From Ostreococcus mediterraneus (taxonomy: Eukaryota; Chlorophyta; Mamiellophyceae; Mamiellales; Bathycoccaceae), in the NCBI GenBank assembly GCA_012295225.1, contig WMKK01000002.1:356115-420114 (forward strand): 64,000 nt of DNA. The letters are read 5' to 3'. This document shows, piece after piece, positions 17,947 to 27,486 of the stretch. The position numbers and the translations under genes are program-made. Positions within the stretch are counted from its first letter, which is position 1. Every line of letters begins with the position of its first letter. Under the pieces are notes generated by a model, which saw only the letters and a list, made by a program, of their open reading frames with translations, searched no databases and was not told the origin of the DNA.

Positions 17947-19947
17947 CTATGCGTCGATGATGCGCAACCTATCCACGGGGGGCATTGGAATTGCACGAGG
18001 GATCGACGCGGACGTGGGCATGGGCACGTCTTGTACAGGACTCGGCGCTGGCGTCGCTGCGGCCGCTGGTTTTGCTACGAATGCCGGCGCGACGGATGCA
18101 ACTGCGCCGGATGTCGTGGTAAACGCACCAAGTTTCCAGTAGAATGCTAGAAGCATCAATGTCACGGGCCAAACTAATTCGAACGTAGGGCTCGATGCAC
18201 AAAACGAGCAAATCGCGTAGACGCATTTTGACACGGCGTATACGAGCGGGAACACGTACGTGCGCAGCATTGACCGTATAGCTAAGAAGATGTGACCACC
18301 CGGCGTGGCAACGATGGCAATATCTGCATGCGCCTCATCATCATCTTCATCGTTTCTTTCATCGTCTTCGAGAAATGCTGGCATTGAGGCGTTGATGGGC
18401 GACACGTCGCGGAGATTGGCGTAGTCATGCGTCTCTGAACGCGCACCGTCGTGACGTGTTCGGAATCGACTGCGGGCCGGCATATCACCTGCAACAGAAG
18501 ACGCGCGCCTATTCCGAATGCCTCTCACTTCACCATCCATACTATACACTGATGTGCCATCGTCAGAGTATTCATCCAATCGGCTAAGAATGTCACCCAA
18601 GTCGCTTTCGTCGTCGTACACGCTGCCGTCTACTTGGTTCATCGCTTGCAGCCAGCGTTGGGTGGCAATTTGTCTTGAAGCCTCTGAGCGCGCCAACTCG
18701 TCTTGTACGGTATGAAGCTGCTCTTCCAAGTGCGCACGCCGCATGTTTTCATCAGCCAACCAAACGATGAAACGCTTACGTCCTCCGATGCGCGCGTCGT
18801 CCTCATCTTCGTTTGCATTTTGCCCAAACTGGAAACGCATCTCATCAACAATACCAGACATAGCATTTTCCACGATTGTACTCAGTTCGTGGTTGATTGC
18901 ATCGGTAACGCTCGAAATCACTTGCTCGCCTTCTCGCTTACTCGACTGGAGCGCAGGTGAATCCATGGCGCGCGTCAAGGCAGAATGTACCGTCTCCATA
19001 ACAAGCTTCTCAACTTTGCCTTCCCAAACACGAACCGCAGCTGTTGTGCGCTCGAGTGGAGTACCACCAGGCGCCTCAGATGGAGTTTCACTTCGAGCGC
19101 GACTGCGCAACGATGCATCGTCATCGTCGTCTGGGTGCGTCTCCATCACCTGCAATAACGCCGTTCTGAGCTCGCCGATGATATCTGCTGCTTGAGACAA
19201 CTTCATTTCTTGCTCCCGCACGGTTGCCTCGGCGTCCTCTACCCTTCGCCGGGCTTCGTCGCTTTCATTTCGCGCGTCTCCCAACGTGCGCTCAACGTCG
19301 CGTTCGTATGCCCCTATTTTTTCCTCTAAAGCTCGACGTTCGCGACGTTCCAACTCAACCATCTCAAACAACTCTTGCACAGTCTCGTCTACGTCATCTT
19401 CGTCATCACTATCACGCCGCTGCTTCGACGTAGTCGCCAACGCCGCTCCGAGCTCACGCGCCAACCGCTCATTTTCCTCAATCAACACCCTATTCTCCCT
19501 CTCCTTTTCCTCAACCGCCCTTCGCTGTTCGGCAACCTCAATCTGCGCTTGTGCGTATCGCTTCACGCGCTCGCGTTCACTCGCGAGCGCGGTATCACTC
19601 GATGTGCTCGTCGTCGCGCGCTTGAGCGCCTCCTCCGCCGCGCGCGTGCTCTCAATCACATCCTCCACGCGCACGTACGCCCGCGTCGTCGACGTCCCTT
19701 TCGCACCGGCGCCACGCGCGACATCCTTACCCGTCTTCCGTTTCCCCGCCGTCGCCGTCGCCATCGACGACGATGGTTTACTCCTCGACGACGAATGCTT
19801 TGCCGCGCTGCGATGCGTCACGAATGGATACCCCGCATTTGCCAACGTCGGCGCGCGCGTGACGCGGTCGACGCCCTCAGCGCGGGCGAATATCGTACCG
19901 TCATCGTGCGAGCCTCCGGAGCTGGACGCAGGCGCGCGCGGGGGCAT
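17947..19947 (-). CDS. Coiled-coil protein with C-terminal membrane segments, unknown
   Basis: 666 residues from the ATG at 19945-19947. An earlier in-frame ATG at 20062-20064 would add 39 residues, but it lies upstream of an AT-rich, TATA-like stretch, so the shorter form is preferred. Order: basic Ser/Lys N-terminus; long Glu/Arg-rich coiled coil (roughly residues 85-270, for example KEKERENRVLIEENERLARE); further helical region to about 420; an acidic linker (NDEDDDEAH); then two hydrophobic stretches near the C-terminus (RSMLRTYVFPLVYAVSKCVY... and FELVWPVTLMLLAFYWKLGA); and an Ala/Pro tail. This resembles a tail-anchored golgin or nuclear-envelope coiled-coil protein, but no defining domain was seen. 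Confidence 0.7.
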   Translation of the reverse strand: MPPRAPASSSGGSHDDGTIFARAEGVDRVTRAPTLANAGYPFVTHRSAAKHSSSRSKPSSSMATATAGKRKTGKDVARGAGAKGTSTTRAYVRVEDVIESTRAAEEALKRATTSTSSDTALASERERVKRYAQAQIEVAEQRRAVEEKERENRVLIEENERLARELGAALATTSKQRRDSDDEDDVDETVQELFEMVELERRERRALEEKIGAYERDVERTLGDARNESDEARRRVEDAEATVREQEMKLSQAADIIGELRTALLQVMETHPDDDDDASLRSRARSETPSEAPGGTPLERTTAAVRVWEGKVEKLVMETVHSALTRAMDSPALQSSKREGEQVISSVTDAINHELSTIVENAMSGIVDEMRFQFGQNANEDEDDARIGGRKRFIVWLADENMRRAHLEEQLHTVQDELARSEASRQIATQRWLQAMNQVDGSVYDDESDLGDILSRLDEYSDDGTSVYSMDGEVRGIRNRRASSVAGDMPARSRFRTRHDGARSETHDYANLRDVSPINASMPAFLEDDERNDEDDDEAHADIAIVATPGGHIFLAIRSMLRTYVFPLVYAVSKCVYAICSFCASSPTFELVWPVTLMLLAFYWKLGAFTTTSGAVASVAPAFVAKPAAAATPAPSPVQDVPMPTSASIPRAIPMPPVDRLRIIDA

Positions 19948-20014
19948 GGCGCGCGCGCGCGACTGACGCGCGGCGTCGGCTGGACGCGCGCCATCGTGTC
20001 CGTTTGGCCCGTTA

Positions 20015-20042
20015 CATATAATAAATACAAACCCTATATTAC
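20015..20042 (-). promoter_or_regulatory. AT-rich TATA-like stretch upstream of the coiled-coil gene
   Basis: Read on the minus strand this contains TATTTATTATATG, about 70-90 nt upstream of the preferred ATG at 19947, in otherwise GC-rich sequence. It supports the shorter start by position only. Confidence 0.35.
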
Positions 20043-20291
20043 CCGTAACACAGCCGAAACACATAGTCTTAAATGTAGTTCAGTATGAAACCCATGTTGG
20101 GATTCACGCCGCCGCATCGCTGACGCCATTGCGCGACGCAAACGGTGGACGAGTGGCGACGATTAAACCAAAATCGCCTGAGAATACAATCGTTAGAACT
20201 TGATCAAGGTAATACTTGCGAAAAGGACCACCCGTCGACGTGCGTGAAGGTGTCGTGCGCTGTTTTCAGTCGAAAAAGCGCGAGTCATCAG

Positions 20292-20319
20292 CATCATCAT
20301 CATCATCATCATCATCATC
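20292..20319. repeat. (CAT)n microsatellite
   Basis: About nine CAT units in the 446-bp gap between the coiled-coil and symporter genes, about 75 bp upstream of the symporter ATG. The rest of the gap (19948-20393) contains no supportable gene. Confidence 0.9.
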
Positions 20320-20393
20320 GAAAACCTAGAGAGGTTTTTGTGACTTTCTTTTTATTTAAGACGCGCCTCGTGTGAGGTTGCGTGCCGTGCGAT

Positions 20394-22088
20394 ATGGCGT
20401 ATCCAACGTTATCCGGCAAGGAATCTATTTCCGTCGTGGAATGCACGACGGTGTTCTTTTTACTCGTGGCTATCGTCGCGGCGTTGCGCGAGGGCGGGAA
20501 GTGGTTGACGCCGCAAAAGTTTTGGGAGAACATTAAAACGCCAAACGTGCATTGGTTATCGGCCAAGAACTCGCTTCCGTGGCAACAAATTGGGTTGTCG
20601 TACTTTGCTGGAGGTATGGGCGCGTGGGTGTATTATGGTTCGACGGAGATGGGGGCGAACACGCGCCTGTCGTGGTGGGGAGTTTTCGGGTATTCAGTCG
20701 GAAGCGCCGCGCCGGCGTTGATTTTGATTTACATTGCGCCTACGATTAAGGAATTTGTTGGTGACAAGAATGGGTTCTCGGTGACTGATTTCGCGCTCTC
20801 GCGATTCGGTCGCTCGACTCAGCTCGTCGCGGCGTTTGTGAGCGTGATGTACATGTTTATCTCGTTGTGCGCGGAAATCAGCACCATTGCCAACGTAGCT
20901 ACGTTGTTCTCTGGTGACTCCGCGTACACGCGCGAAGTTGTTCTCGGCTCGGTGACTATGATAACGTTGTTGTACACCGTTTTGTGCGGTTTACCCGCGT
21001 CCGTGGTCACCGATCGCTTGCAAGGGATTATGATTACCGGCTTCATGCTCTTCTTTTCCATTTTCCTTTTGGCCAGCAACCCCGTCGATGCTGCGGAGAT
21101 GCGCGCCGTTTCCAAATCTACCACGAGTGGATTCGTCGTGATGATCACGCTTATTTTGGCGGTGATTTCTGCCGAGCTCTTCAACGCTGGACAATGGCAA
21201 CGCGTCTACGCGGCAAAGAGCACTGCGGATCTTCGCAAGGGCCTCGCGCTCGGAGCCAGTTTGATCTTCTTCGTCATGTGGTTCTTCGGTATTCTTGGCG
21301 TCGTGGCGGCCGCCAAGTATCGTGATGACTTTGATAACTTTGACAAGTTCCACTACTTGGCTTTCTTCTATCTCGCCGAAAGTCTCGACAAGGGCTGGCA
21401 CGTGTTGATTTTAATTTTCGCCACGTCGCTTTGCGTAAGCTCCGTGGACTCCATCCAAAACGGTTTGACTTCGGTGCTTTATCGCGACATCTTGAACTAT
21501 GGTCTTCCAGTGAACGCCGTGCGCGTAGTTTGCGCCGCGCTGAATATTGGTGCCATCTTTGTCGCCGTCGAGAAGATTGACGTGTTGTCTCTCTTCTTAA
21601 TGGTTGACTTGGTGTGTGCCATCGCCGCTCCGGCGCTCTATTTGGGTCTCATCAGAACGGATATCAACACATTCATCGTTGCCCCGACCGAATTTGGTAC
21701 CCTCATGGGTGTCGTATGTGGCTCCCTCGCCGTCATCGTCCAAGGCGTCGTCTTGGAATTAGATGGCGCTTGGACCGACGCGTACGGGGCAGTCTTCTCC
21801 AACAAGGATGACCCTTACGCCGCCCCGCCACTTGTCCACCGCGCTTGGGGTGCTTTCGGCAACTTCTGGCTTCCTGATGGCACCGTCGTCGAAGGCGGTG
21901 GCTTGCAAGCTTTCGGCGGTAAGCGCACGATGCTCACTTTCATTCTTGCCATCATATTCTCCGCGTTTGGCTCGATGTTCTTCTCGTGGCTCGACGTTTA
22001 CTTCAGAGGCGAACGGGCGCGACAGCCCTTGATTACCATCAAGGGCGATCGCACCGGTCTCGAAGACCATGAGGAAGAAACGGCGTGA
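20394..22088 (+). CDS. Sodium/solute symporter (SSS family)
   Basis: 564 residues from the ATG at 20394 (an upstream GTG in frame is ignored). At least twelve hydrophobic segments run through the protein, with no long soluble domain. Family-typical features are LSYFAGGMGAWVYYGSTEMG in the first core helix, GFSVTDFALSRFGRS, the helix pair around LCAEISTIANVATLFSG, the ELFNAGQWQRVYAAKS loop followed by LGASLIFFVMWFFGILGVVAA, and SLCVSSVDSIQNGLTSVLYRD. The ELFN-x-G-x-WQRVYA loop resembles urea/solute symporters of the DUR3-related part of the family. It should move a small solute with Na+ or H+ across a membrane, but the substrate cannot be read from the sequence. Confidence 0.87.
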   Translation: MAYPTLSGKESISVVECTTVFFLLVAIVAALREGGKWLTPQKFWENIKTPNVHWLSAKNSLPWQQIGLSYFAGGMGAWVYYGSTEMGANTRLSWWGVFGYSVGSAAPALILIYIAPTIKEFVGDKNGFSVTDFALSRFGRSTQLVAAFVSVMYMFISLCAEISTIANVATLFSGDSAYTREVVLGSVTMITLLYTVLCGLPASVVTDRLQGIMITGFMLFFSIFLLASNPVDAAEMRAVSKSTTSGFVVMITLILAVISAELFNAGQWQRVYAAKSTADLRKGLALGASLIFFVMWFFGILGVVAAAKYRDDFDNFDKFHYLAFFYLAESLDKGWHVLILIFATSLCVSSVDSIQNGLTSVLYRDILNYGLPVNAVRVVCAALNIGAIFVAVEKIDVLSLFLMVDLVCAIAAPALYLGLIRTDINTFIVAPTEFGTLMGVVCGSLAVIVQGVVLELDGAWTDAYGAVFSNKDDPYAAPPLVHRAWGAFGNFWLPDGTVVEGGGLQAFGGKRTMLTFILAIIFSAFGSMFFSWLDVYFRGERARQPLITIKGDRTGLEDHEEETA

Positions 22089-22290
22089 TAAACGATGAAT
22101 ATCCACGACCATATCAAGACGTTGCGACTCTAATACACGAGCGCACACCACAATAATACCGCATCTTAAAGAAAGGAAAAAGGCGACGATGATGATACGA
22201 TGACGACAAGCGACACCATTCCTTGTACTTTACTAGGTATAGTTTAGTTTTAGCGCATCAATATCAACTTAACTTATTTATTACACACAC

Positions 22291-23628
22291 CTACGCGTAT
22301 TGGTTACGTTTGGAGAACGTATCCACGAGTACATCACGCGGTGTTTGCCATTCACGCTCCACCAACCGCTCGACGCTTGCTAAAACGTCTTCAGCTGACG
22401 TGCGCGTCGGATCAATTTGCATGATTGAAGACATGTGTGGCTCCAAACTCTCATTCGCGGCAAATATATACTTAACTATGCTCTTAATTTTCCCAACCTT
22501 GAACGTTTCCAGCTCTTGCGCAATGACGCCACTTCCGCGTTTGCCGTTTGGTTTGTTCTCCGTCTTGAAGACTTCTTCGGCGAATTCGCGCAAAAAATTA
22601 ATCACTAGTTCAACTTCAAACTCACGCTCAAACGCGTCGGCGTTGAGTGTCACAACGCCATTGGCGTCGCGCGAAAGGGATGCTTTAATGCGGCGGAAAA
22701 TTAATGGGTCCTGCACCGCACCTCGGCCAATCATAACGCCATCGCAATTGGACGCGTTGAGCAATTGCGCGCACCGCGCGGCGTTTGTGACGTCCCCGTT
22801 ACCTAGCACTGGAATATCTAAAACATCCTTTGCAAACTTAATGTGGTCATAGTTCGCCCGTCCAGAGTAACCCTGTTTACGCGTGCGCGCGTGCAAAGAG
22901 ACGAATTTCACCCCAGCCTCTTTGGCGGCGAGTAAATTATCTTTAAGCAGACTCGCGTCGTCGTAGCCGCTTCGAAGCTTCATCGTCACCACCGCGTCCG
23001 CTCCCGCAGCACCATCCACCATTGCCTTCAAGCACGCGTACACGAGCTCAGGATCCCTCAACAACGAACTTCCAGCGCCCTTCCCAGTCACAACATTCGC
23101 CGGGCACCCACAATTTAAATCAATTCTCGGCGCTCCGAGCTCGTGCGCTAAGATCCTCGACGCCTCGCGCAACAACGTCGTCTCGCTTCCCATAATCTGT
23201 GCCGCGAGCGGTATCCCAAACAACTCATCCGCATCGTACTTGCCGCATAAATTACGTAATAATTTCTCTGGATTCGCACCATTCGGTAGCGTGCCTGCAA
23301 ATGAACGCGACAAAAGGTTAGTTTGTGTCTCGAGCGCGCCGACGTCGGTAAAACCACACCCACCTGGAATTCGTATAAACTCTCGACATCCCTCGTCAAA
23401 CGCCCCGTGACCTCGCGCGCTCAGTGCGATGCGAAACCGCGAGTCTCCTAACCCTTCCATGGGCGCCGCGTGCAGCGATGGGCATCCACCGCCGCGTCCG
23501 CGCGCGAAAAGCTCGTCATAGTCCACGCGCGTGGCCATGGCGGCGGCGGAGCTCCCCCGTCGCGCTCGCCCCCGCGCCGACGTCGATGCGGGAGATGACG
23601 CCACAGAGACGTGACACGCAGTACGCAT
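22291..23628 (-). CDS. tRNA-dihydrouridine synthase, DusC-like
   Basis: FMN enzyme reducing uridine to dihydrouridine in tRNA. It is 445 residues from the ATG at 23626-23628; a second ATG 90 nt downstream (MATRVDYDELF) would remove an Ala/Ser/Arg-rich N-terminus that could be an organelle presequence. The TIM-barrel core shows APMEGLGDSRFR, RIDLNCGCPANVVTGKGAGS (probable catalytic Cys at about 175), MKLRSGYDD, LHARTRKQGYSG, VLGNGDV and DGVMIGRGAVQDP. DLNCGCP and the 'APMEG' opening resemble bacterial DusC more than eukaryotic Dus1-4, suggesting a bacterial or plastid ancestry. Residues 340-390 lie in the Dus C-terminal helical domain. Confidence 0.9.
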   Translation of the reverse strand: MRTACHVSVASSPASTSARGRARRGSSAAAMATRVDYDELFARGRGGGCPSLHAAPMEGLGDSRFRIALSARGHGAFDEGCREFIRIPGGCGFTDVGALETQTNLLSRSFAGTLPNGANPEKLLRNLCGKYDADELFGIPLAAQIMGSETTLLREASRILAHELGAPRIDLNCGCPANVVTGKGAGSSLLRDPELVYACLKAMVDGAAGADAVVTMKLRSGYDDASLLKDNLLAAKEAGVKFVSLHARTRKQGYSGRANYDHIKFAKDVLDIPVLGNGDVTNAARCAQLLNASNCDGVMIGRGAVQDPLIFRRIKASLSRDANGVVTLNADAFEREFEVELVINFLREFAEEVFKTENKPNGKRGSGVIAQELETFKVGKIKSIVKYIFAANESLEPHMSSIMQIDPTRTSAEDVLASVERLVEREWQTPRDVLVDTFSKRNQYA

Positions 23629-23787
23629 GATGCGTTCGACGCGCGCGCGAGGACTCGAGGCGGCGCGCGCGACGACGCGTGCGAAAGTGACGTTTTGGTT
23701 CTCTTTGGACTAAATTTAGGCGCCAATGCGACACGCCGCGGTGGGCGCGACAGAGACGCGCGCGCGAGACATTGCACGAAGCGCGAC

Positions 23788-26700
23788 ATGCCGACGCGCG
23801 TGTGCGCGGCGTACGAGGCGCTGCAAGCGTCCGTGGGGCGCGCGAGGCGCACGGGCGCGGTGCTGGATGCAGACACTCGTGATGTTTCATGGACATGTGA
23901 GGATGACGCCGACGCCGACGACGATGACGACGTGCGTCGCGTCTCACCGCTCGGGCTCGACGACGACGCATCGCGGCACATGTCATCGAACGCTCGCGTG
24001 TCCACGAGCGCATCGCGGCGCGGCCAGAGGCGCACTGATGAGGCCCTTCCGACGTGGCGCTCGCCTCGATTTCGCGTCCCGGCGCGCGCGTCGGCGTGCT
24101 CATCCGCCTACGCCGCCGCGTGCGCATCCACCGGCGCGCACGTGAGCTCGAGAGTATTACAACAGTTGTGCAAGCGAAAAGCTGACGTTTCATCGGCGGG
24201 TCTCGGGTCCATGGGCGCCATGGCGGTCGCCGCGGGCGTCGCGGCGAACGTCGTCACGGAAAGCTTGGACGTCTCTCGCAACCGGATCGACGATGACGGC
24301 ATTCACGCTCTCGTGCACGCCGCCACGCGCGCAAAAGCACTTAAAGCATTAAATTTTAGCGAAAACATCCTGTCGAGGGCGATTGAACCGCAATGCGCGG
24401 AGGCGCTGAAACGATTAAAGAAACTCAACGTCTCGGCGTGCGGCGTCGACGACGAAGCCGCACGCGCGATGTTCACAATTCTCTGCGACCCGCAGTGCGC
24501 GCTTGAGACGCTGAACGTATCGAAGAATAAAATAACCAACATTTCTGGGTGCGCTATCGGTGACGCGCTGGCGACAAATGACACATTACGCGTGTTGGAT
24601 GTGTCCTGGAACGCCATCGGAGCCCAAGCGTGCGCCGAAATTAGCCGAGGATTAAAAGCTAACCGCACGTTGGCAACATTATCGCTCGCATGGAACGGCA
24701 TCGGTGACGAAGGCGGCAAGCATATTGGCGATTCACTCGGTGTTAATCGTTCGTTGCGAGTGCTTGATTTATCGCGATGTCGTCTGGGTGGTGACGCGTG
24801 TATGGTGATTAGCGAAGGATTGCGAAGCAACGACGCGTTGACGACGCTTCGGCTCGACCACAACGCGTGCGGGGAAGACGGCGGGAGGCATTTGATGACA
24901 ATGCTGATGCATAATGATTATTTAACCACACTGACGCTGGATGGGTCGTCATTCGTGGATGTTCCGAGGCGGACAAAGCACAACGTGGCGACGGCTACGG
25001 CTACGACGTCGACAGAGTCGCGCGACGGCGCCACGTTCAATCCACACAATCCAGACGGCGCGTACGCGCTCCACTTACACGACACACGCGATCGAGCAAT
25101 CGCATCGCAGCTATGGAATCTCGAGCGCGACAATCCGGGATCGATCACGAGCGTGAAAATCATCGAGGAGCCATCTGGCGCCCGACGGGACCGCCGCGAC
25201 GGACCCCCCGCGACAGACGCGCTCCAAGTCTTCATCGCCGAAGGCATCGATGCCATCACCGCCACGCACCCCAGAGCGACGACGCTCGAGGTCCACTTCT
25301 CCCTGAGCGCCACCGCTCCACCGCGTGTGCCATGTGCCATTGAACCTGAAGACCTGGATAATCTCGCCCGACAGCTCCGCGTCCCTCGGCTGTCCGATTT
25401 CGAGCGTCTCTCCCGACTCACCATGTTTTGCGCCTCGCACTACTTTCTCGTCGAACACGCGCGAGTGCTCCTCGAAACATTCACCCTCGGTGGTTCCGAT
25501 CGTCTGCATGCCGCGGCGGTGTGTCACGCGCGGCTGCTCGATGCTGAACACGCCGAGCGCATGTTCGCGTCGCGAGCCGAATACGAAGCGCTTCGAGCGC
25601 ACGTCGGCGCCTACGCCCGGTTTCGCGTCGCCAATCCAACCGGCCGGTACGAACTCAATCTCGCGGTGGACATCGATCGCATCATCGCGGCGACGATGAT
25701 TGATAGCGCGATGTTTGAAGGCTTGCGCCGGCGGACGTGGCGGAATGTGCGGGTGAATCGGGCCGAGGCGAAAGACGCGACGCCGAGCGGGGTGCCAGGT
25801 TCCGTGTGCGCGAGGGTGCCGCATTGCGGGACGCTCGAGTTTGATTACACGAGCAGCGTCCGCGTCGATCGCCATCGCGCGTGCGTTGAAGACACAACGC
25901 TGCATGACATGCTGCATGACAGAGGCGTGCTGGATGCGGACGCAATGGAGTGGCGCGCGGCGTCGAATGCGGTGGACGCGTTGCACGCGCTTCGCGAGTG
26001 CTCGACGCGGCTGGGCGTTTCGGCGAGGCAATACGCGCGCATTTGTAACGCCTTTGCGGTTGGTGCCGATCGCGTCGAGGCGTGCGTAATTTTGTTTACG
26101 CGAGTTATGGATAGTGAGAATATATCACGCGTCATCGGCGCGCATTTGTCGTGCTTTGAGCAGAGTTATTTTGGCTCGCGCGTTGGGTGGAGAAACGCGC
26201 TCGGCGACCAGCCGTTTGCGTCGTTTACGATGCATTATAGACTTGATTTAAGCTGCGATGAGCAAGCGTCGGTGGCGAGACATTTGGTGACGAGTGCGGT
26301 TCGTGAGTATAGAGACGTGCAAGTGATACGAAACGTGACGATTAATGGACGGCGGCTCGTTCGGGATCCGGTGGAGGACGACGCGCTCTGGAGCGTGCTC
26401 ACGGCGGAAAGCTTTACGCCAATTTTAGAGTTTGATTATTTTGGTGCCGATGTCTGGGACGTCGTCGCGCGGGAGTTGGACGTGAAAGGTATACCGAGCG
26501 ACCAATCAACGCGCGAGATGACGCTGAAACGATTGGCGACGCGATTGGCGTTTACTCGCGCGGCGTCGCTTCACGTCGATTGGCTCGATTTCGTCGCGAC
26601 AATGAAAAAGAAGACGGTAAAGAATGGCACTGGCGGCAATTGTTGTGGCGTCGGCGAGGAAGATTCCCCCAGCGCAAGCAACGACACATCCGTCGTCGTC

Positions 26701-27066
26701 CCGAATCATCGCCGAGCGTGGAACGACCGCATGCGAACCATCATCTGCGCAGAAATTTCACACGCCAGCGCCGAAGAGCCGCCGCTCCGCGCGATTTTCA
26801 ACCTTCTCGATGCCGATGGCGGCGGCACGCTCTCATTACACGAATTCCGCGACGGTGCGTCCACAATTCTCGGTCGCCCAATGCCACGCGCACTCCTCGC
26901 GCCGTATTTTTCCACAGAACACTTCAACGACGGCGCGCTCCGCGCCGAAGGCGTCGTCACCTGGACCGTCTTTGAAAAAATTTGCATTGAAAACTTCGCC
27001 ATGTACGGCGCCACCACGCCCACCCCCACGCACGCGCACGACAACACAAAAGACATGAATACATAA
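23788..27066 (+). CDS. Leucine-rich-repeat (RNI-like) protein with a C-terminal EF-hand
   Basis: 1092 residues from the ATG at 23788; the frame continues upstream only to a GTG at 23611. The first 120 residues are low complexity. Residues about 142-387 are RNI-type leucine-rich repeats of about 28 residues (LDVSRNRIDDDGIHALV, LNVSKNKITNISGCAIGDAL, LDVSWNAIGAQACAEISRGL, LSLAWNGIGDEGGKHIGDSL). A 600-residue region with no recognised domain follows. At 1008-1019 the loop DADGGGTLSLHE fits an EF-hand (Asp1, Asp3, Gly6, Glu12) within AIFNLLDADGGGTLSLHEF. A Gly/Cys spacer (about 945-965) precedes it. The middle region contains repeated FDYTSSVRVD/FDYFGADVWD-like and FTMHYRLDLSCDEQA segments, hinting at an internal duplication. 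Calcium-regulated scaffold is a guess. Confidence 0.82.
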   Translation: MPTRVCAAYEALQASVGRARRTGAVLDADTRDVSWTCEDDADADDDDDVRRVSPLGLDDDASRHMSSNARVSTSASRRGQRRTDEALPTWRSPRFRVPARASACSSAYAAACASTGAHVSSRVLQQLCKRKADVSSAGLGSMGAMAVAAGVAANVVTESLDVSRNRIDDDGIHALVHAATRAKALKALNFSENILSRAIEPQCAEALKRLKKLNVSACGVDDEAARAMFTILCDPQCALETLNVSKNKITNISGCAIGDALATNDTLRVLDVSWNAIGAQACAEISRGLKANRTLATLSLAWNGIGDEGGKHIGDSLGVNRSLRVLDLSRCRLGGDACMVISEGLRSNDALTTLRLDHNACGEDGGRHLMTMLMHNDYLTTLTLDGSSFVDVPRRTKHNVATATATTSTESRDGATFNPHNPDGAYALHLHDTRDRAIASQLWNLERDNPGSITSVKIIEEPSGARRDRRDGPPATDALQVFIAEGIDAITATHPRATTLEVHFSLSATAPPRVPCAIEPEDLDNLARQLRVPRLSDFERLSRLTMFCASHYFLVEHARVLLETFTLGGSDRLHAAAVCHARLLDAEHAERMFASRAEYEALRAHVGAYARFRVANPTGRYELNLAVDIDRIIAATMIDSAMFEGLRRRTWRNVRVNRAEAKDATPSGVPGSVCARVPHCGTLEFDYTSSVRVDRHRACVEDTTLHDMLHDRGVLDADAMEWRAASNAVDALHALRECSTRLGVSARQYARICNAFAVGADRVEACVILFTRVMDSENISRVIGAHLSCFEQSYFGSRVGWRNALGDQPFASFTMHYRLDLSCDEQASVARHLVTSAVREYRDVQVIRNVTINGRRLVRDPVEDDALWSVLTAESFTPILEFDYFGADVWDVVARELDVKGIPSDQSTREMTLKRLATRLAFTRAASLHVDWLDFVATMKKKTVKNGTGGNCCGVGEEDSPSASNDTSVVVPNHRRAWNDRMRTIICAEISHASAEEPPLRAIFNLLDADGGGTLSLHEFRDGASTILGRPMPRALLAPYFSTEHFNDGALRAEGVVTWTVFEKICIENFAMYGATTPTPTHAHDNTKDMNT

Positions 27067-27106
27067 ACTATTATTATATATCCTCTCATCATCCGCTATA
27101 CATTGC

Positions 27107-27292
27107 TCACTTACTCTTCTTCAACCCGGCGCCGAGCTTCCCGCCCGCCCCGAGCTTCGCCTGCATCGCCTTCAACTCCGCCTGTTGCGCCTTGGCCCGC
27201 TTCTGCGCATCCAAATCATCATCCGTCATCACCTTCTCCCCTTTCTTCGCCGCCTTGAGCGGTTTCGCCTTGCCGTTGTCCTTCCCGGGCAT
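27107..27292 (-). CDS. TMA7: Translation machinery-associated protein 7 (TMA7) homologue
   Basis: A 61-residue very basic protein from the ATG at 27290-27292. It begins MPGKDNGKAKPLKAAKKGEK and ends GGKLGAGLKKSK, matching the conserved TMA7 pattern of a Gly/Lys start with KPLK, a central Asp/Glu then Lys/Gln helix (DDDLDAQKRAKAQQAELKAM) and a Gly-Gly...KKS tail. TMA7 is a ribosome-associated protein of poorly defined role. The frame extends upstream only to non-ATG codons. It is convergent with the LRR gene (40 bp) and divergent from the ABC1 kinase gene (194 bp). Confidence 0.85.
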   Translation of the reverse strand: MPGKDNGKAKPLKAAKKGEKVMTDDDLDAQKRAKAQQAELKAMQAKLGAGGKLGAGLKKSK

Positions 27293-27486
27293 GGATCCCA
27301 CACGAAAACGCGTCCGACAATGACGCGCTTCGAGCGCGGCTCGCGCGTCTCGTCCGCGCACGCCGTCGTCGTGGTCACGCGTTCCGGTCGGTCGCACACA
27401 TACAGCGCGCTGTTTTTCCCCGATCTATCCGCGCGCATCGCGCTCGCGTCCGCGTCGTCGACGGACGGCATTGCGCGACGCTCGCG

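Noticed and set aside
20062-20064. Upstream ATG adding 39 residues to the coiled-coil protein
   Set aside because: It lies upstream of the AT-rich TATA-like stretch, and the added segment looks untranslated.
19375-20088. Plus-strand Arg-rich frame opposite the coiled-coil gene
   Set aside because: It is a shadow of the coiled-coil gene with no domain or sensible start.
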